This document shows positions 42,046 through 49,395 of a stretch of 64,000 bases of DNA, piece by piece. The DNA comes from Candidatus Binatia bacterium (GTDB lineage Bacteria; Desulfobacterota; Binatia; Bin18): NCBI GenBank assembly GCA_022820725.1, contig JAJEFA010000009.1:62001-126000 (forward strand), in the 5' to 3' direction. Each line of letters starts with the position of its first letter. Position 1 is the first letter of the stretch. Below the pieces are notes generated by a model. It saw only the letters and a list, made by a program, of their open reading frames with translations, was not told the DNA's origin and did not search any database. Both the position numbers and the translations under genes were made by a program.

Positions 42046-43263
42046 TCAGAGGGCCGCGACCGGCATGCGGTCTTCTTCCTTCATCGGGTGCGGAGCCCAG
42101 CGGTCTTCCCACTCGTTCCACAACTGCTCGCGCAAAAAGGGCAGGACTTCTTTGGCGTACAGTTCGGTGTTCTTGCGGGTCAGCGCGGCGCTCAGGTTGC
42201 CGAAGTGAAGCAGGGTGAAAAGCTGGCCGACGTTCATTTCCTTCAAGACCTCGACCAGTCGGTCGCGCACGGTTGCCGGCGAGCCGGCAATGACATAGCC
42301 CTGCTCAACAAAATCCTTCCATTTGAGGTCGGCCAACTGCTCGAAACTGAAGGGCGACTTCAGCGACTTGATCGTCTTGAGCGTCAGGTATCCCGGCGCG
42401 GCGGCCCAGTGGTCGGGCACGTGCAGACAGCGGTGGTAGAAATACGAGACCGCCTCGGCATAGTCTTTTTCCGCCTGGGCGTCCGTCTCGGACACGCCGA
42501 TGACTTGTAGATAGCCGGCGCGGTAGGGGTTGGGGTCCCGGCCAGCCCGGTCCACGGCCTCCCAATAGCCTTTCATCACCTGCGTGGCCGGCTCGTAGCC
42601 GAAGTAACTCAGGAAGGCGTACATATAGTCGTGCGCAGCCACCCAGTCCCAGGTCTCGACGCTGCCACCGCCAGGGATCCACACCGGCGGATGCGGCTTT
42701 TGAATCGGGCGGGGCCAGATGTTCACATAGCGGAGTTGGTTGTATTTACCGTTAAAGGCAAACGGCTCCGGCTCGGTCCAGGCCTTGATGATCAGGTCGT
42801 GGCCTTCCCGATATTTCTCGCGCAGGGTCAGGGGCGTCTGGCCGTACGCAAAATTGGTGTCCATCGAGGTACCGACCGGAAAGCCGCCTACAAAACGGCC
42901 ACCCGAGATGCAGTCAAGCATGGCCATTTCTTCGGCAATGCGAATAGGCGGGTTATACAGCGCAATCGAGTTACCCAGCACGATAAGCGCAGCTTTGGAA
43001 GTCCGACGGGCGAGTGCGGCCAGAATGATATTGGGTGACGGCATCAGGCCGTAGGCGTTGGCGTGGTGCTCGTTCACGCAGATACCATCAAACCCCAGGC
43101 TGTCGGCAAACTCCAACTCGTCCAGATATTCGTTGTAAAATTGGTGTCCGCGCGCGGGGTCGAATAATTCACTTGAAACATCTACCCACACACTCGGATG
43201 TTTTTCCTTGAAGTCTTCGGGCAGGTCTTGATACGGCATTAAATGAAACCAATGGCTCTTCAT
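42046..43263 (-). CDS. LLM-class monooxygenase-like protein
   Basis: A 405-residue luciferase-like monooxygenase. The ATG at 43263 follows GGAGGGCC; the upstream extension to 43299 is non-coding. Motifs typical of this subclass: GFDGICVNEHHANAYGLMPS, SIALYNPPIRIAEEMAMLDC, GRFVGGFPVGTSMD and PHPPVWIPGGGSVETWDWVA. It is longer than the other F420-type LLMs here and resembles the bacterial luciferase/limonene monooxygenase branch that uses FMNH2. It is the upstream gene of the LLM-hydrolase-VOC run. Substrate unknown. Confidence 0.92.
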   Translation of the reverse strand: MKSHWFHLMPYQDLPEDFKEKHPSVWVDVSSELFDPARGHQFYNEYLDELEFADSLGFDGICVNEHHANAYGLMPSPNIILAALARRTSKAALIVLGNSIALYNPPIRIAEEMAMLDCISGGRFVGGFPVGTSMDTNFAYGQTPLTLREKYREGHDLIIKAWTEPEPFAFNGKYNQLRYVNIWPRPIQKPHPPVWIPGGGSVETWDWVAAHDYMYAFLSYFGYEPATQVMKGYWEAVDRAGRDPNPYRAGYLQVIGVSETDAQAEKDYAEAVSYFYHRCLHVPDHWAAAPGYLTLKTIKSLKSPFSFEQLADLKWKDFVEQGYVIAGSPATVRDRLVEVLKEMNVGQLFTLLHFGNLSAALTRKNTELYAKEVLPFLREQLWNEWEDRWAPHPMKEEDRMPVAAL

Positions 43264-43302
43264 AACAGGCCCTCCTTGTTGGCGGCTCGAAACGAACATC
43301 AG

Positions 43303-43397
43303 AAACCCACCCCGGCCCTACGGGCCACCCCTCCAAGGAGGGGAGCGGCTTTCATCCCCTCTTGGGAGGGGTGCTGCGAAGCAGCGGGGTGGGTTCC
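43303..43397. repeat. Family C long palindromic repeat, copy 4
   Basis: Left GAAACCCACCCCGGCCC, then CTCCAAGGAGGGGAGCG, CCCCTCTTGGGAGGGG and right GCAGCGGGGTGGGTTCC. Lies between the MFS gene and the LLM gene. Confidence 0.88.
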
Positions 43398-43466
43398 TTA
43401 ATCTTTGTGCAAAAGTTGTATCAGCCGGAGATTTGGGCCACAAGAGGAAAATCCCGATCTGTTTGT

Positions 43467-44750
43467 TCAGGTGGATGCCACAGACACGGGAAGAAGCACG
43501 GTTCTCGCCCGCACGACCAGCATCAACGTGGCAGCACACAGGAGACCGATGCCTACACCGGTAAACCCGAGTTGATAGCTGCCGGTCGTGTCGTAGATAT
43601 AGCCCATCACAGTCGGACCAACGAAGCCGCTCAAACAGATAACGGTCTGATAAAAACCGTAGATCACGCCGTGCGCTTTCATGCCGAACATATGCCCGGT
43701 CACGAGCGCAGTCAGCGGAGTGGTGCCGCCAAAGAATAGGCCGAAACAGGCCACAAAGCCGACCACGGCAACCACGGGGGAAGCCCATAAGAGCAGGGCT
43801 ATACCGATACCGCCCAGGGCATAACAGACCGCCGCCAGCTGCATCGGATCGTAGCGCTCACTCGCCCAGCCAAAACCCAGTCCGCTGATGACGGACGCGC
43901 TGAGCAGCACACTCACCAGTAAGGCCGCGTGCTGAGCGGAAAAGCCCTGATCCGTAAAATAGGGATGCTGATGAATCATCACGGAAAAGAGGCAGCCATA
44001 GGCCAGAAAATAAATACCGATAAGGGCCCAGAAACGGCCGGTTCGGAGCGTATCTCGGGCGGATATTCCCCTCCCTACGCCGGTATCGACCGGCGTGTCG
44101 TCCGCGGTCCGTCTCGTCTCGCCGTCCGGCAACAGACCCAGGTCAGCCGGCGTATCGCGCAGCAGCCAGAACAGCACCGGAACCAGGAGAAGCCACAGCA
44201 GCCCGCCCAGAGTCAACAGGGTGAGACGCCAGTCAACCCACTCGATACAAAACGAGGCAAAGGGCGTCATCAGCAGGCCGCCAACCGGAGCGCCGATCAT
44301 GGCCGTGCCCATGGCCCGGCCGCGCTTGCGCGTAAACCAGCGCGAAATAACGATGTTGACCGGCACGTGGGCCAGGGCCGTAAACCCAACCCCCACCCCG
44401 AGACGCAGCAGATAGAGCTGCCACAGGGCCGTCATCTGAGACAGCAGCATCAGGCACAGGCCCACCAATACGGCCGCCGGAATCATGACCGCCCGCGGCC
44501 CATACAGGCTTACCGCTCGCCCGACAAAAGGAGCCGTGAAGGTAATAGCCAACATAAAGGCCGAAATCCCGCCAGATACCTGTGCTCGGGTCCAGCCAAA
44601 CTCTGCGGTCAAGGGTTTGAGAAAAACCGGGAAGGACAGATTGCCAACACCACCAGCCATCGACATGCTCACAAAGCATGCCACAACAATCCACCAGCCA
44701 TAAAAAAACGCGGGTACCCCATCGCCGCGTCCGTCGCCTTGGCCTGCCAT
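43467..44750 (-). CDS. MFS transporter
   Basis: A 427-residue major facilitator with twelve hydrophobic segments. The opening FFYGWWIVVACFVSMSMAGG, the loop motif LYGPRAVM after helix 2, and RWFTRKRGRAMGTAMIG after helix 4 match the oxalate/monocarboxylate branch of MFS. A short cytoplasmic loop (LLPDGETRRTADDTP) lies between helices 6 and 7. It is embedded in the LLM/hydrolase cluster, so it could import or export one of the substrates. Cargo unknown. Confidence 0.92.
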   Translation of the reverse strand: MAGQGDGRGDGVPAFFYGWWIVVACFVSMSMAGGVGNLSFPVFLKPLTAEFGWTRAQVSGGISAFMLAITFTAPFVGRAVSLYGPRAVMIPAAVLVGLCLMLLSQMTALWQLYLLRLGVGVGFTALAHVPVNIVISRWFTRKRGRAMGTAMIGAPVGGLLMTPFASFCIEWVDWRLTLLTLGGLLWLLLVPVLFWLLRDTPADLGLLPDGETRRTADDTPVDTGVGRGISARDTLRTGRFWALIGIYFLAYGCLFSVMIHQHPYFTDQGFSAQHAALLVSVLLSASVISGLGFGWASERYDPMQLAAVCYALGGIGIALLLWASPVVAVVGFVACFGLFFGGTTPLTALVTGHMFGMKAHGVIYGFYQTVICLSGFVGPTVMGYIYDTTGSYQLGFTGVGIGLLCAATLMLVVRARTVLLPVSVAST

Positions 44751-44825
44751 GCCGCTACGTATAGAGGTCCGGCCGCCTATCCGTCCAGGGCGGTCGTTTT
44801 TGGCGGAGGGCGGAGCGGCACCTCC

Positions 44826-45983
44826 TCAAATGGCACGAATCTTGGGCAACACCTCTTGGGCAAAGAGCCGCAGGCTCTGCGTCGCGAGTGCATCCGGCAG
44901 GGAACCAAACTGAAACATGGCCAGGAGGGTTCCGCGTTTACCCTCTTCGCGCTGGCGTTTGATTTGAGCGATCACGCTTTCCGGTCCGCCCAAAATGACC
45001 GTCCCATTTTCAATTCCCTCATCGACGCTATAGCCCATGGCCTTGCCCGTGTCTTTGCTCGTGACGTTTTTCAGCCAATCGCGCATGCCATCGACACTCA
45101 TATGTCCGGGAATAAGCGAGACCGTGCCGATATCAAAGGACGCCAGCGCGCGGAAGAAGTGGTATTCTAAATGCACTTCAGCCTCCTGGCGTGCCTTCTT
45201 ATCGCTCTCGCCAACGTATAAGGCGCAGATCGAGGCAAACATGTCATCAAAATCCTCGGGGATGGCGATGTTTTGCTCGTGGGCCAGCCGATGATACGTC
45301 TCGTGCACCGAGCGCGTCCGCTCAATGCTGACCCACGGCGTAGCAATATAGGTGCGATTCTTGACCGCAAAATCGAGCGAGTCCAGGCTATTGGCCGCCA
45401 TCCAGATTTTCGGATAGGGCTGCTGCAGGGGCTTCGGCCAGATATTATAGTCCCGGACGCGGTAAAACTGGCCGTCAAAATCGAATGGCCCCTCACTCGA
45501 AAGCGCTTTCAGAACTAAGGAAAACCCTTCCCGAAACCGCGCCTGGGATTCCGCCGGGTTGACATTATAGGACAGGTATTCGGTCGGAAAACCACGCAGC
45601 GCCCCCCAAATGAAACGCCCATTGCTCAGGTGATCCAGCATGGCGACCTCTTCCGCAATGGCAAGCGGGTGGTGTAACGGAATGCACGTGCCGGTGATCG
45701 CCACTTGAAGCTGTTTCGTGCGTTGAGAGACGGCTGCCGCCATGAGGTGCGTCGAGGGCACCATGGCACAAAATCCGCCGCCGCCATGATGTTCCTGACA
45801 GGTGAAGCCATCCAACCCAAGCTCATCACTGAGCGTGATCCGGTCCAACTCTCGTTGCAGTAAGGCATTGCCCTGGACAGGATCAAAATACCGATTCGAG
45901 AGTGGGTACGATCCGGGCGTACCAACGGGAGCATCGTCAGGCAGATACGGCCAGCCAAACAGCACCATATTGAAGACTCTCAT
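44826..45983 (-). CDS. LLM-class monooxygenase-like protein
   Basis: A 385-residue LLM protein read from the ATG at 45983 (MRVFNMVLFGWPYLPDDAPV), whose start overlaps the stop of the hydrolase gene by 4 nt. Upstream ATGs are within that gene. Shared subclass motifs with 42046 are GLDGFTCQEHHGGGGFCAMV, CIPLHHPLAIAEEVAMLDHL, GRFIWGALRGFPTEYLS and QPYPKIWMAANSLDSLD. It is thus a paralogue of 42046 but with different active-site residues. Translational coupling to a hydrolase suggests a two-step oxygenation-hydrolysis pair. Confidence 0.92.
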   Translation of the reverse strand: MRVFNMVLFGWPYLPDDAPVGTPGSYPLSNRYFDPVQGNALLQRELDRITLSDELGLDGFTCQEHHGGGGFCAMVPSTHLMAAAVSQRTKQLQVAITGTCIPLHHPLAIAEEVAMLDHLSNGRFIWGALRGFPTEYLSYNVNPAESQARFREGFSLVLKALSSEGPFDFDGQFYRVRDYNIWPKPLQQPYPKIWMAANSLDSLDFAVKNRTYIATPWVSIERTRSVHETYHRLAHEQNIAIPEDFDDMFASICALYVGESDKKARQEAEVHLEYHFFRALASFDIGTVSLIPGHMSVDGMRDWLKNVTSKDTGKAMGYSVDEGIENGTVILGGPESVIAQIKRQREEGKRGTLLAMFQFGSLPDALATQSLRLFAQEVLPKIRAI

Positions 45984-46798
45984 GCCCCTCCCCTCTCCTG
46001 TGGCGGAATGAAGGTGTGAATAGCCTGGATAACGGCCTCGCAATCCTCCACGTACGGGAGATGTCCCGCCCTCGGAATCATCACGCTGTGAGCCTGCGGT
46101 AGCGAGGCAGTCCACAGCGCGGCGTGCGCTGGTGCCAGGAGGGGGTCCTGCTCGCCCCAGACGACAAGCGTCGGGGTCGTCAAAAGATGCAAGTGATGGC
46201 GTAAGCTGCGACTGTGGAGGTAGGGGTCAAATACCAGTCGAATACTCGCGTTTCGGCTGTTGATGAAGGCGTCGGTCCAGTTACTCAGGTCTGGAACATA
46301 CAGTGAGGCCTTCTCCAGAGCTGCGTCCGTAAAAAGATAGCGCGGCAAGCGCGCCGGGTCCGTATAGAAGAGATTGGGCACCTTGGTCCAGTCCTGCACT
46401 AAGCCGAGCGGGCTAATCAAAACCAACTTGGCAATCCGCTCCGGTCTGAGCAGGGCGAGTTCAGTCCCGACCCATCCACCGAGGCACGAGCCGACAACAA
46501 TCGGCCGTTGGAGCGACAGCGCATCAAGGAATTGCAGCAGCAACACCGCCAAGTCATGCGGCGTCTTCGCCCATTCCGGCAATGCGGATTGCCCATAGCC
46601 CGGCAGGTCGGGAACGAATACCTGGAAACGTTCGGCTAACCGTTGGTGGTAGTCCATCCAGCCCGGCTCGCCCCACAGCCAGTGGAGCCATACCAGCGGC
46701 GGACCCTGGCCAGCCTGACGGTAGCAAAATTGAATAGAGGCCCGCACCGCGCCATCTCCACGCAGTTCAAGCGTTTCTTGTTGCGGAGTCATACTCAC
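45980..46798 (-). CDS. Alpha/beta hydrolase with Cys at the nucleophile position
   Basis: A 272-residue alpha/beta hydrolase. The fold shows LVWLHWLWGEPGWMDYHQRL, PDLPGYGQSAL, acid loop LVVWGEQDPLLAPA and His in MIPRAGHLPYVEDCE. The nucleophile elbow reads VVGSCLGGWVG, placing Cys where Ser usually is, as in dienelactone hydrolases. It starts with GTG at 46798 after GAGGAAAT. The gene overlaps the LLM gene by 4 nt. The 13-nt box at 46861 lies 63 nt upstream. Confidence 0.9.
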   Translation of the reverse strand: MSMTPQQETLELRGDGAVRASIQFCYRQAGQGPPLVWLHWLWGEPGWMDYHQRLAERFQVFVPDLPGYGQSALPEWAKTPHDLAVLLLQFLDALSLQRPIVVGSCLGGWVGTELALLRPERIAKLVLISPLGLVQDWTKVPNLFYTDPARLPRYLFTDAALEKASLYVPDLSNWTDAFINSRNASIRLVFDPYLHSRSLRHHLHLLTTPTLVVWGEQDPLLAPAHAALWTASLPQAHSVMIPRAGHLPYVEDCEAVIQAIHTFIPPQERGGA

Positions 46799-46860
46799 GG
46801 ATTTCCTCTTTTGTGATGAGAGTTAGCATAGGTCCAGCAGTTCTACAGCCTGGAATATTT

Positions 46861-46873
46861 GTTTTTGACTATA
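46861..46873. promoter_or_regulatory. Shared 13-nt box upstream of hydrolase-LLM operon
   Basis: GTTTTTGACTATA is identical to 13858-13870 upstream of the crotonase gene, and similarity extends on one side (CCTGGAATATTT against CCCGGATTGTTA). An AT-rich stretch follows. Both copies lie in the same orientation ahead of a minus-strand operon, 63 and about 130 nt from the start codons. Confidence 0.5.
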
Positions 46874-46917
46874 CTCATTATTTTTTATTTAATCGGGAAA
46901 ATATTGGGTCGTAGAAA

Positions 46918-47406
46918 CTAGCCAACAAAGAGTGTGTAGGGTTTGCCGTTCAGATGAATAAGCTCTTGCGCTGCCAGCAGGCATTTTTCCTCAGAGAGCA
47001 CGCGGCTGGCGATCTCCCGATTAATGGGTGGTACCTGCTCTAACTGCTCAATCTGCTCCAGGGTCAAATACTCGGCGCGGTCAACCTCTTCCATATCCGG
47101 CGTGGGCTCACCGCTCAGCGGTTTCATCAGCAGGACGATGTACAGGCTATTGCCAATATCGGGATCACACCGATTCCGCAGCCCGATGACACCCTGCACC
47201 TCTCCGGTCACGCCGGCTTCCTCCCGGACCTCGCGGACAACGGCCCGCTCAATGGTTTCGTCCGGCTCGACAAAGCCGCCCGGCACCTGCCAGTTCCCCC
47301 TGCCCCGCCGTGAGGCTCGGCGCACGAGCAAAAGGCGGTTGTCGCGCACGACCGCACCACCAACGCCAAGGTTGTAGCCACGGTTATACCGTTCGGGGAT
47401 GGGCAT
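46918..47406 (-). CDS. NUDIX hydrolase
   Basis: A 162-residue NUDIX protein with an intact Nudix box: GGFVEPDETIERAVVREVRE-EAG (the box G-x5-E-x7-REVREEAG is complete). The opening YNLGVGGAVVRDNRLLLVRR and RGNWQVPGG are typical of ADP-ribose/NADH pyrophosphatase-type members. The ATG at 47406 has no strong ribosome site. Hydrolyses a nucleoside diphosphate-linked compound; the actual substrate is not predictable. It stands alone, with a terminator-like hairpin on one side. Confidence 0.92.
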   Translation of the reverse strand: MPIPERYNRGYNLGVGGAVVRDNRLLLVRRASRRGRGNWQVPGGFVEPDETIERAVVREVREEAGVTGEVQGVIGLRNRCDPDIGNSLYIVLLMKPLSGEPTPDMEEVDRAEYLTLEQIEQLEQVPPINREIASRVLSEEKCLLAAQELIHLNGKPYTLFVG

Positions 47407-47417
47407 GGGAATGAAGC

Positions 47418-47437
47418 GGGAGACGCTTGTGTCTCCC
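47418..47437. other. Short perfect stem-loop
   Basis: GGGAGACGCTTGTGTCTCCC forms an 8-bp stem with a 4-nt loop between the GST gene end and the NUDIX gene start, both minus strand. It could terminate the GST transcript or mark a small repeat; no T-tract follows. Confidence 0.5.
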
Positions 47438-47444
47438 GGTCGTG

Positions 47445-48230
47445 TTACGACAGCACCATGGGCAGCCCGAGGTACTCGTTATACATAAAGTCCCGATGCT
47501 CGATCAGGGCAGGATCAAGCGCTTTTTCAATCGCGGGATTGGGGAACTCGAAGGCGGCGCGCAACACCTCCATGATCTTGCACTGCTCGGGCGGCAGCGG
47601 TTTCATCAGGGCGCAAAACGTGGCCCAATAGAAATCCAGGGCCGTGACGTGTTCGCCCATGAGAAAGCGGTTGCCCTTTGCCTGCTCGGCTTTGAGGCGG
47701 GCAGACAGGAGGGTCAGAACATCGGTCACCCGTTTGGTCGCCTCCGGGCCGATGCCGGGCCGGTAGCCGTATTTCGCGCCAAGATAGTGGCCCATCTCGG
47801 CCGGAATCGGATAGTCCACATTCGGGTCTATGGCGGCATCACACATCATGAGACGACCTGCCCAGCCCAGACCCATTTCACCACAGATTTCATGTGAGAG
47901 CCCGAACATCAGCGCACGTTGCTCCGGGTCAGCCGGAATAAGACGGGGTTCGGGCTGCAGGCGTTCGAGCAAGAGCAGAATCTCCGCCCAGCCGGACCGG
48001 GGCGCTTCGTCTTCATACATGGCGGACGGTGCACTATCTTCCCCCGTCCACTCCACTAGGCCCTTATTGGCCGCGGGGTCACCGGGCATATAGAGCGTGG
48101 CGGTAAAGGGAATATTCTTGGTCTTGAGCATACCTTTAATCGCTTCGCCCCACGGGCTCGGCGCATTGGCCACAAACGTCAGGCGCAGACCCGATGCCTG
48201 CTTGGCTTCTTCCAGACTGACAAACTGCAT
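47445..48230 (-). CDS. GST-like thioredoxin-fold protein (paralogue of 26939)
   Basis: A 261-residue GST-like protein read from the ATG at 48230 after GGAGGACAG. N-terminal thioredoxin-like part: LTFVANAPSPWGEAIKGMLK, then MYEDEAPRSGWAEILLLLER. Helical part: HEICGEMGLGWAGRLMMCDA, YLGAKYGYRPGIGPEA, ALDFYWATFCALMKPLPPEQ and the ending HRDFMYNEYLGLPMVLS. Motif order is identical to the 26939 gene. There is no obvious catalytic Cys/Ser/Tyr assignment by eye. A separate unit, with repeats upstream. Confidence 0.86.
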   Translation of the reverse strand: MQFVSLEEAKQASGLRLTFVANAPSPWGEAIKGMLKTKNIPFTATLYMPGDPAANKGLVEWTGEDSAPSAMYEDEAPRSGWAEILLLLERLQPEPRLIPADPEQRALMFGLSHEICGEMGLGWAGRLMMCDAAIDPNVDYPIPAEMGHYLGAKYGYRPGIGPEATKRVTDVLTLLSARLKAEQAKGNRFLMGEHVTALDFYWATFCALMKPLPPEQCKIMEVLRAAFEFPNPAIEKALDPALIEHRDFMYNEYLGLPMVLS

Positions 48231-48339
48231 ACTGTCCTCCTTCGCTTCGGTCTGATGACGCGGCATTCTAGCGGAATAGTGCGGCAGGCGCGATACGCGG
48301 CAAACCCGCTCCCCAGACGTGTCCCGCCCGCTGCCCTGT

Positions 48340-48395
48340 CTGGGAGCGCGGGCATCTTGCCCGCTCCGAAGCAGGCTGGAAGCCTGTGCTCCCAG
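48340..48395. repeat. Imperfect palindrome (family D)
   Basis: CTGGGAGCGCGGGC, ATCTTGCCCGCTCC, GAAGCAGGCTGG and AAGCCTGTGCTCCCAG form nested stems: outer arms CTGGGAGC/GCTCCCAG, inner arms GCGGGC/GCCCGC and CAGGCT/AGCCTG. One copy in the window. Confidence 0.6.
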
Positions 48396-48433
48396 TGGGA
48401 ACAGCTTACCCGGTCACAGCCAAATGAGCAGGC

Positions 48434-48461
48434 CGGGCAACCACAGGGGGTTGCCCCTACG
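48434..48461. repeat. Short palindrome (family E)
   Basis: GGGCAACCACAGGG and GGTTGCCCCTACG form a GGGCAACC/GGTTGCCC stem, ending with CCCCTAC like the ends of family A. Together with family D it fills the space ahead of the DUF420 gene. Confidence 0.5.
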
Positions 48462-48523
48462 CCAGGCATTCCCTCTCCACCGGAGACTTGATCTCTCCCC
48501 TCTCCGCCGTTAGCTTCGAACCC

Positions 48524-49057
48524 ATGTCAACACCGGCCATGGTACGCAACCCGTTTTCCTGGTTCTTGCTCCTCGGCTTGATCCTGAGCGGGTTTCTGAT
48601 CTGGCTGATTTACTATAAGCCGGCGGCCACAACAGAGGGAGAGTGGGTGACCTATCTCCCGGCGGCCAACGCCTGCCTCAATGCCCTGTGCGCCTGCTGT
48701 TTAATCGGCGGGTTCGTCAATATCAAGCGCGGCAATCGGGAAAGGCATATACGCTGCATGCTGGCCGCGCTGGTGTTCTCGGTCCTCTTTCTGGTGAGTT
48801 ATATCGTCTATCACCATTTTCATGGCGATACTCCTTTTCCCGGCCAGGGACCGATTCGGCTGCTGTATTTTTTCATCCTGATCAGCCACATCGTGCTCTC
48901 TATTGTCGCCCTGCCCCTGGTCTTCACCACGCTCTACCATGCAGCCCGCAAACAGTTTGAGGCCCACAAAAAGATCGCCCGCTACACCTTCCCGATTTGG
49001 CTCTACGTCTCGGTCACCGGCGTGCTCGTCTTCTTTTTTCTCAGAGCCTATACCTGA
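48524..49057 (+). CDS. DUF420-family membrane protein
   Basis: A 177-residue membrane protein with five hydrophobic segments. The DUF420 pattern is clear: GEWVTYLPAANACLNALCAC, HIRCMLAALVFSVLFLVSYI, YHHFHGDTPFPGQGPIRLLYF, HIVLSIVALPLVFTTLYHAA and HKKIARYTFPIWLYVSVTGV. Conserved His residues suggest metal or heme binding in the membrane; in Bacillus relatives it is linked to cytochrome oxidase assembly. No cytochrome oxidase genes are here, although a cytochrome c-PQQ dehydrogenase follows after an IS remnant. Confidence 0.88.
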   Translation: MSTPAMVRNPFSWFLLLGLILSGFLIWLIYYKPAATTEGEWVTYLPAANACLNALCACCLIGGFVNIKRGNRERHIRCMLAALVFSVLFLVSYIVYHHFHGDTPFPGQGPIRLLYFFILISHIVLSIVALPLVFTTLYHAARKQFEAHKKIARYTFPIWLYVSVTGVLVFFFLRAYT

Positions 49058-49103
49058 GACGATGGTCTCAAGTCACCTCAAGAAGCTCGCCTCTCTACCC
49101 ATA

Positions 49104-49328
49104 CTACGGCTTGCGTTGAGGCAGAACATCCTGGGTGGCTTTGCCGTCATAGCGAGTGGCCCAGCGGCAGTGTTTGAGCGTATTGAAAGCGCGCTCGATC
49201 CAGTTGCTATGCTTGTAGAGCGGGGCGTCATAGGGGCGGGACTGCGAGCAACCTTGTCTGACCATGAGGGGCCATGATACAGTCTGCATGTTTGGAAGGG
49301 TTTGACAGACAATACTCCTCCCAGGCAA
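49104..49328 (-). pseudogene. IS5-type transposase remnant (C-terminal end)
   Basis: An open stretch translates to a fragment with RPYDAPLYKHSNWIERAFNT, LKHCRWATRYDGKATQ. The WIERAFNTLK element matches the Glu-containing end of the DDE domain of IS5-family transposases, and the following R-x-ATRYDK-type motif is also typical. The N-terminal catalytic domain and inverted repeats are not seen, so it is a degraded leftover. The 338-nt stretch around it (49058-49395) holds no other gene. Confidence 0.7.
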
Positions 49329-49395
49329 AAAGAGGGGGACAGCGGGAAAAGGAGGTCGGTGGATATCTGTCCGTGATGGGTCTCTAGAGCAAAAA

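Noticed and set aside
43318..43466. Minus-strand open frame across the family C repeat before the MFS gene
   Set aside because: Composition is that of the repeat; no protein similarity seen.
43929..45170. Long plus-strand open frame antisense to the MFS and LLM genes
   Set aside because: A shadow frame rich in Arg/Gln/His, with no domain; both minus-strand genes are well supported.
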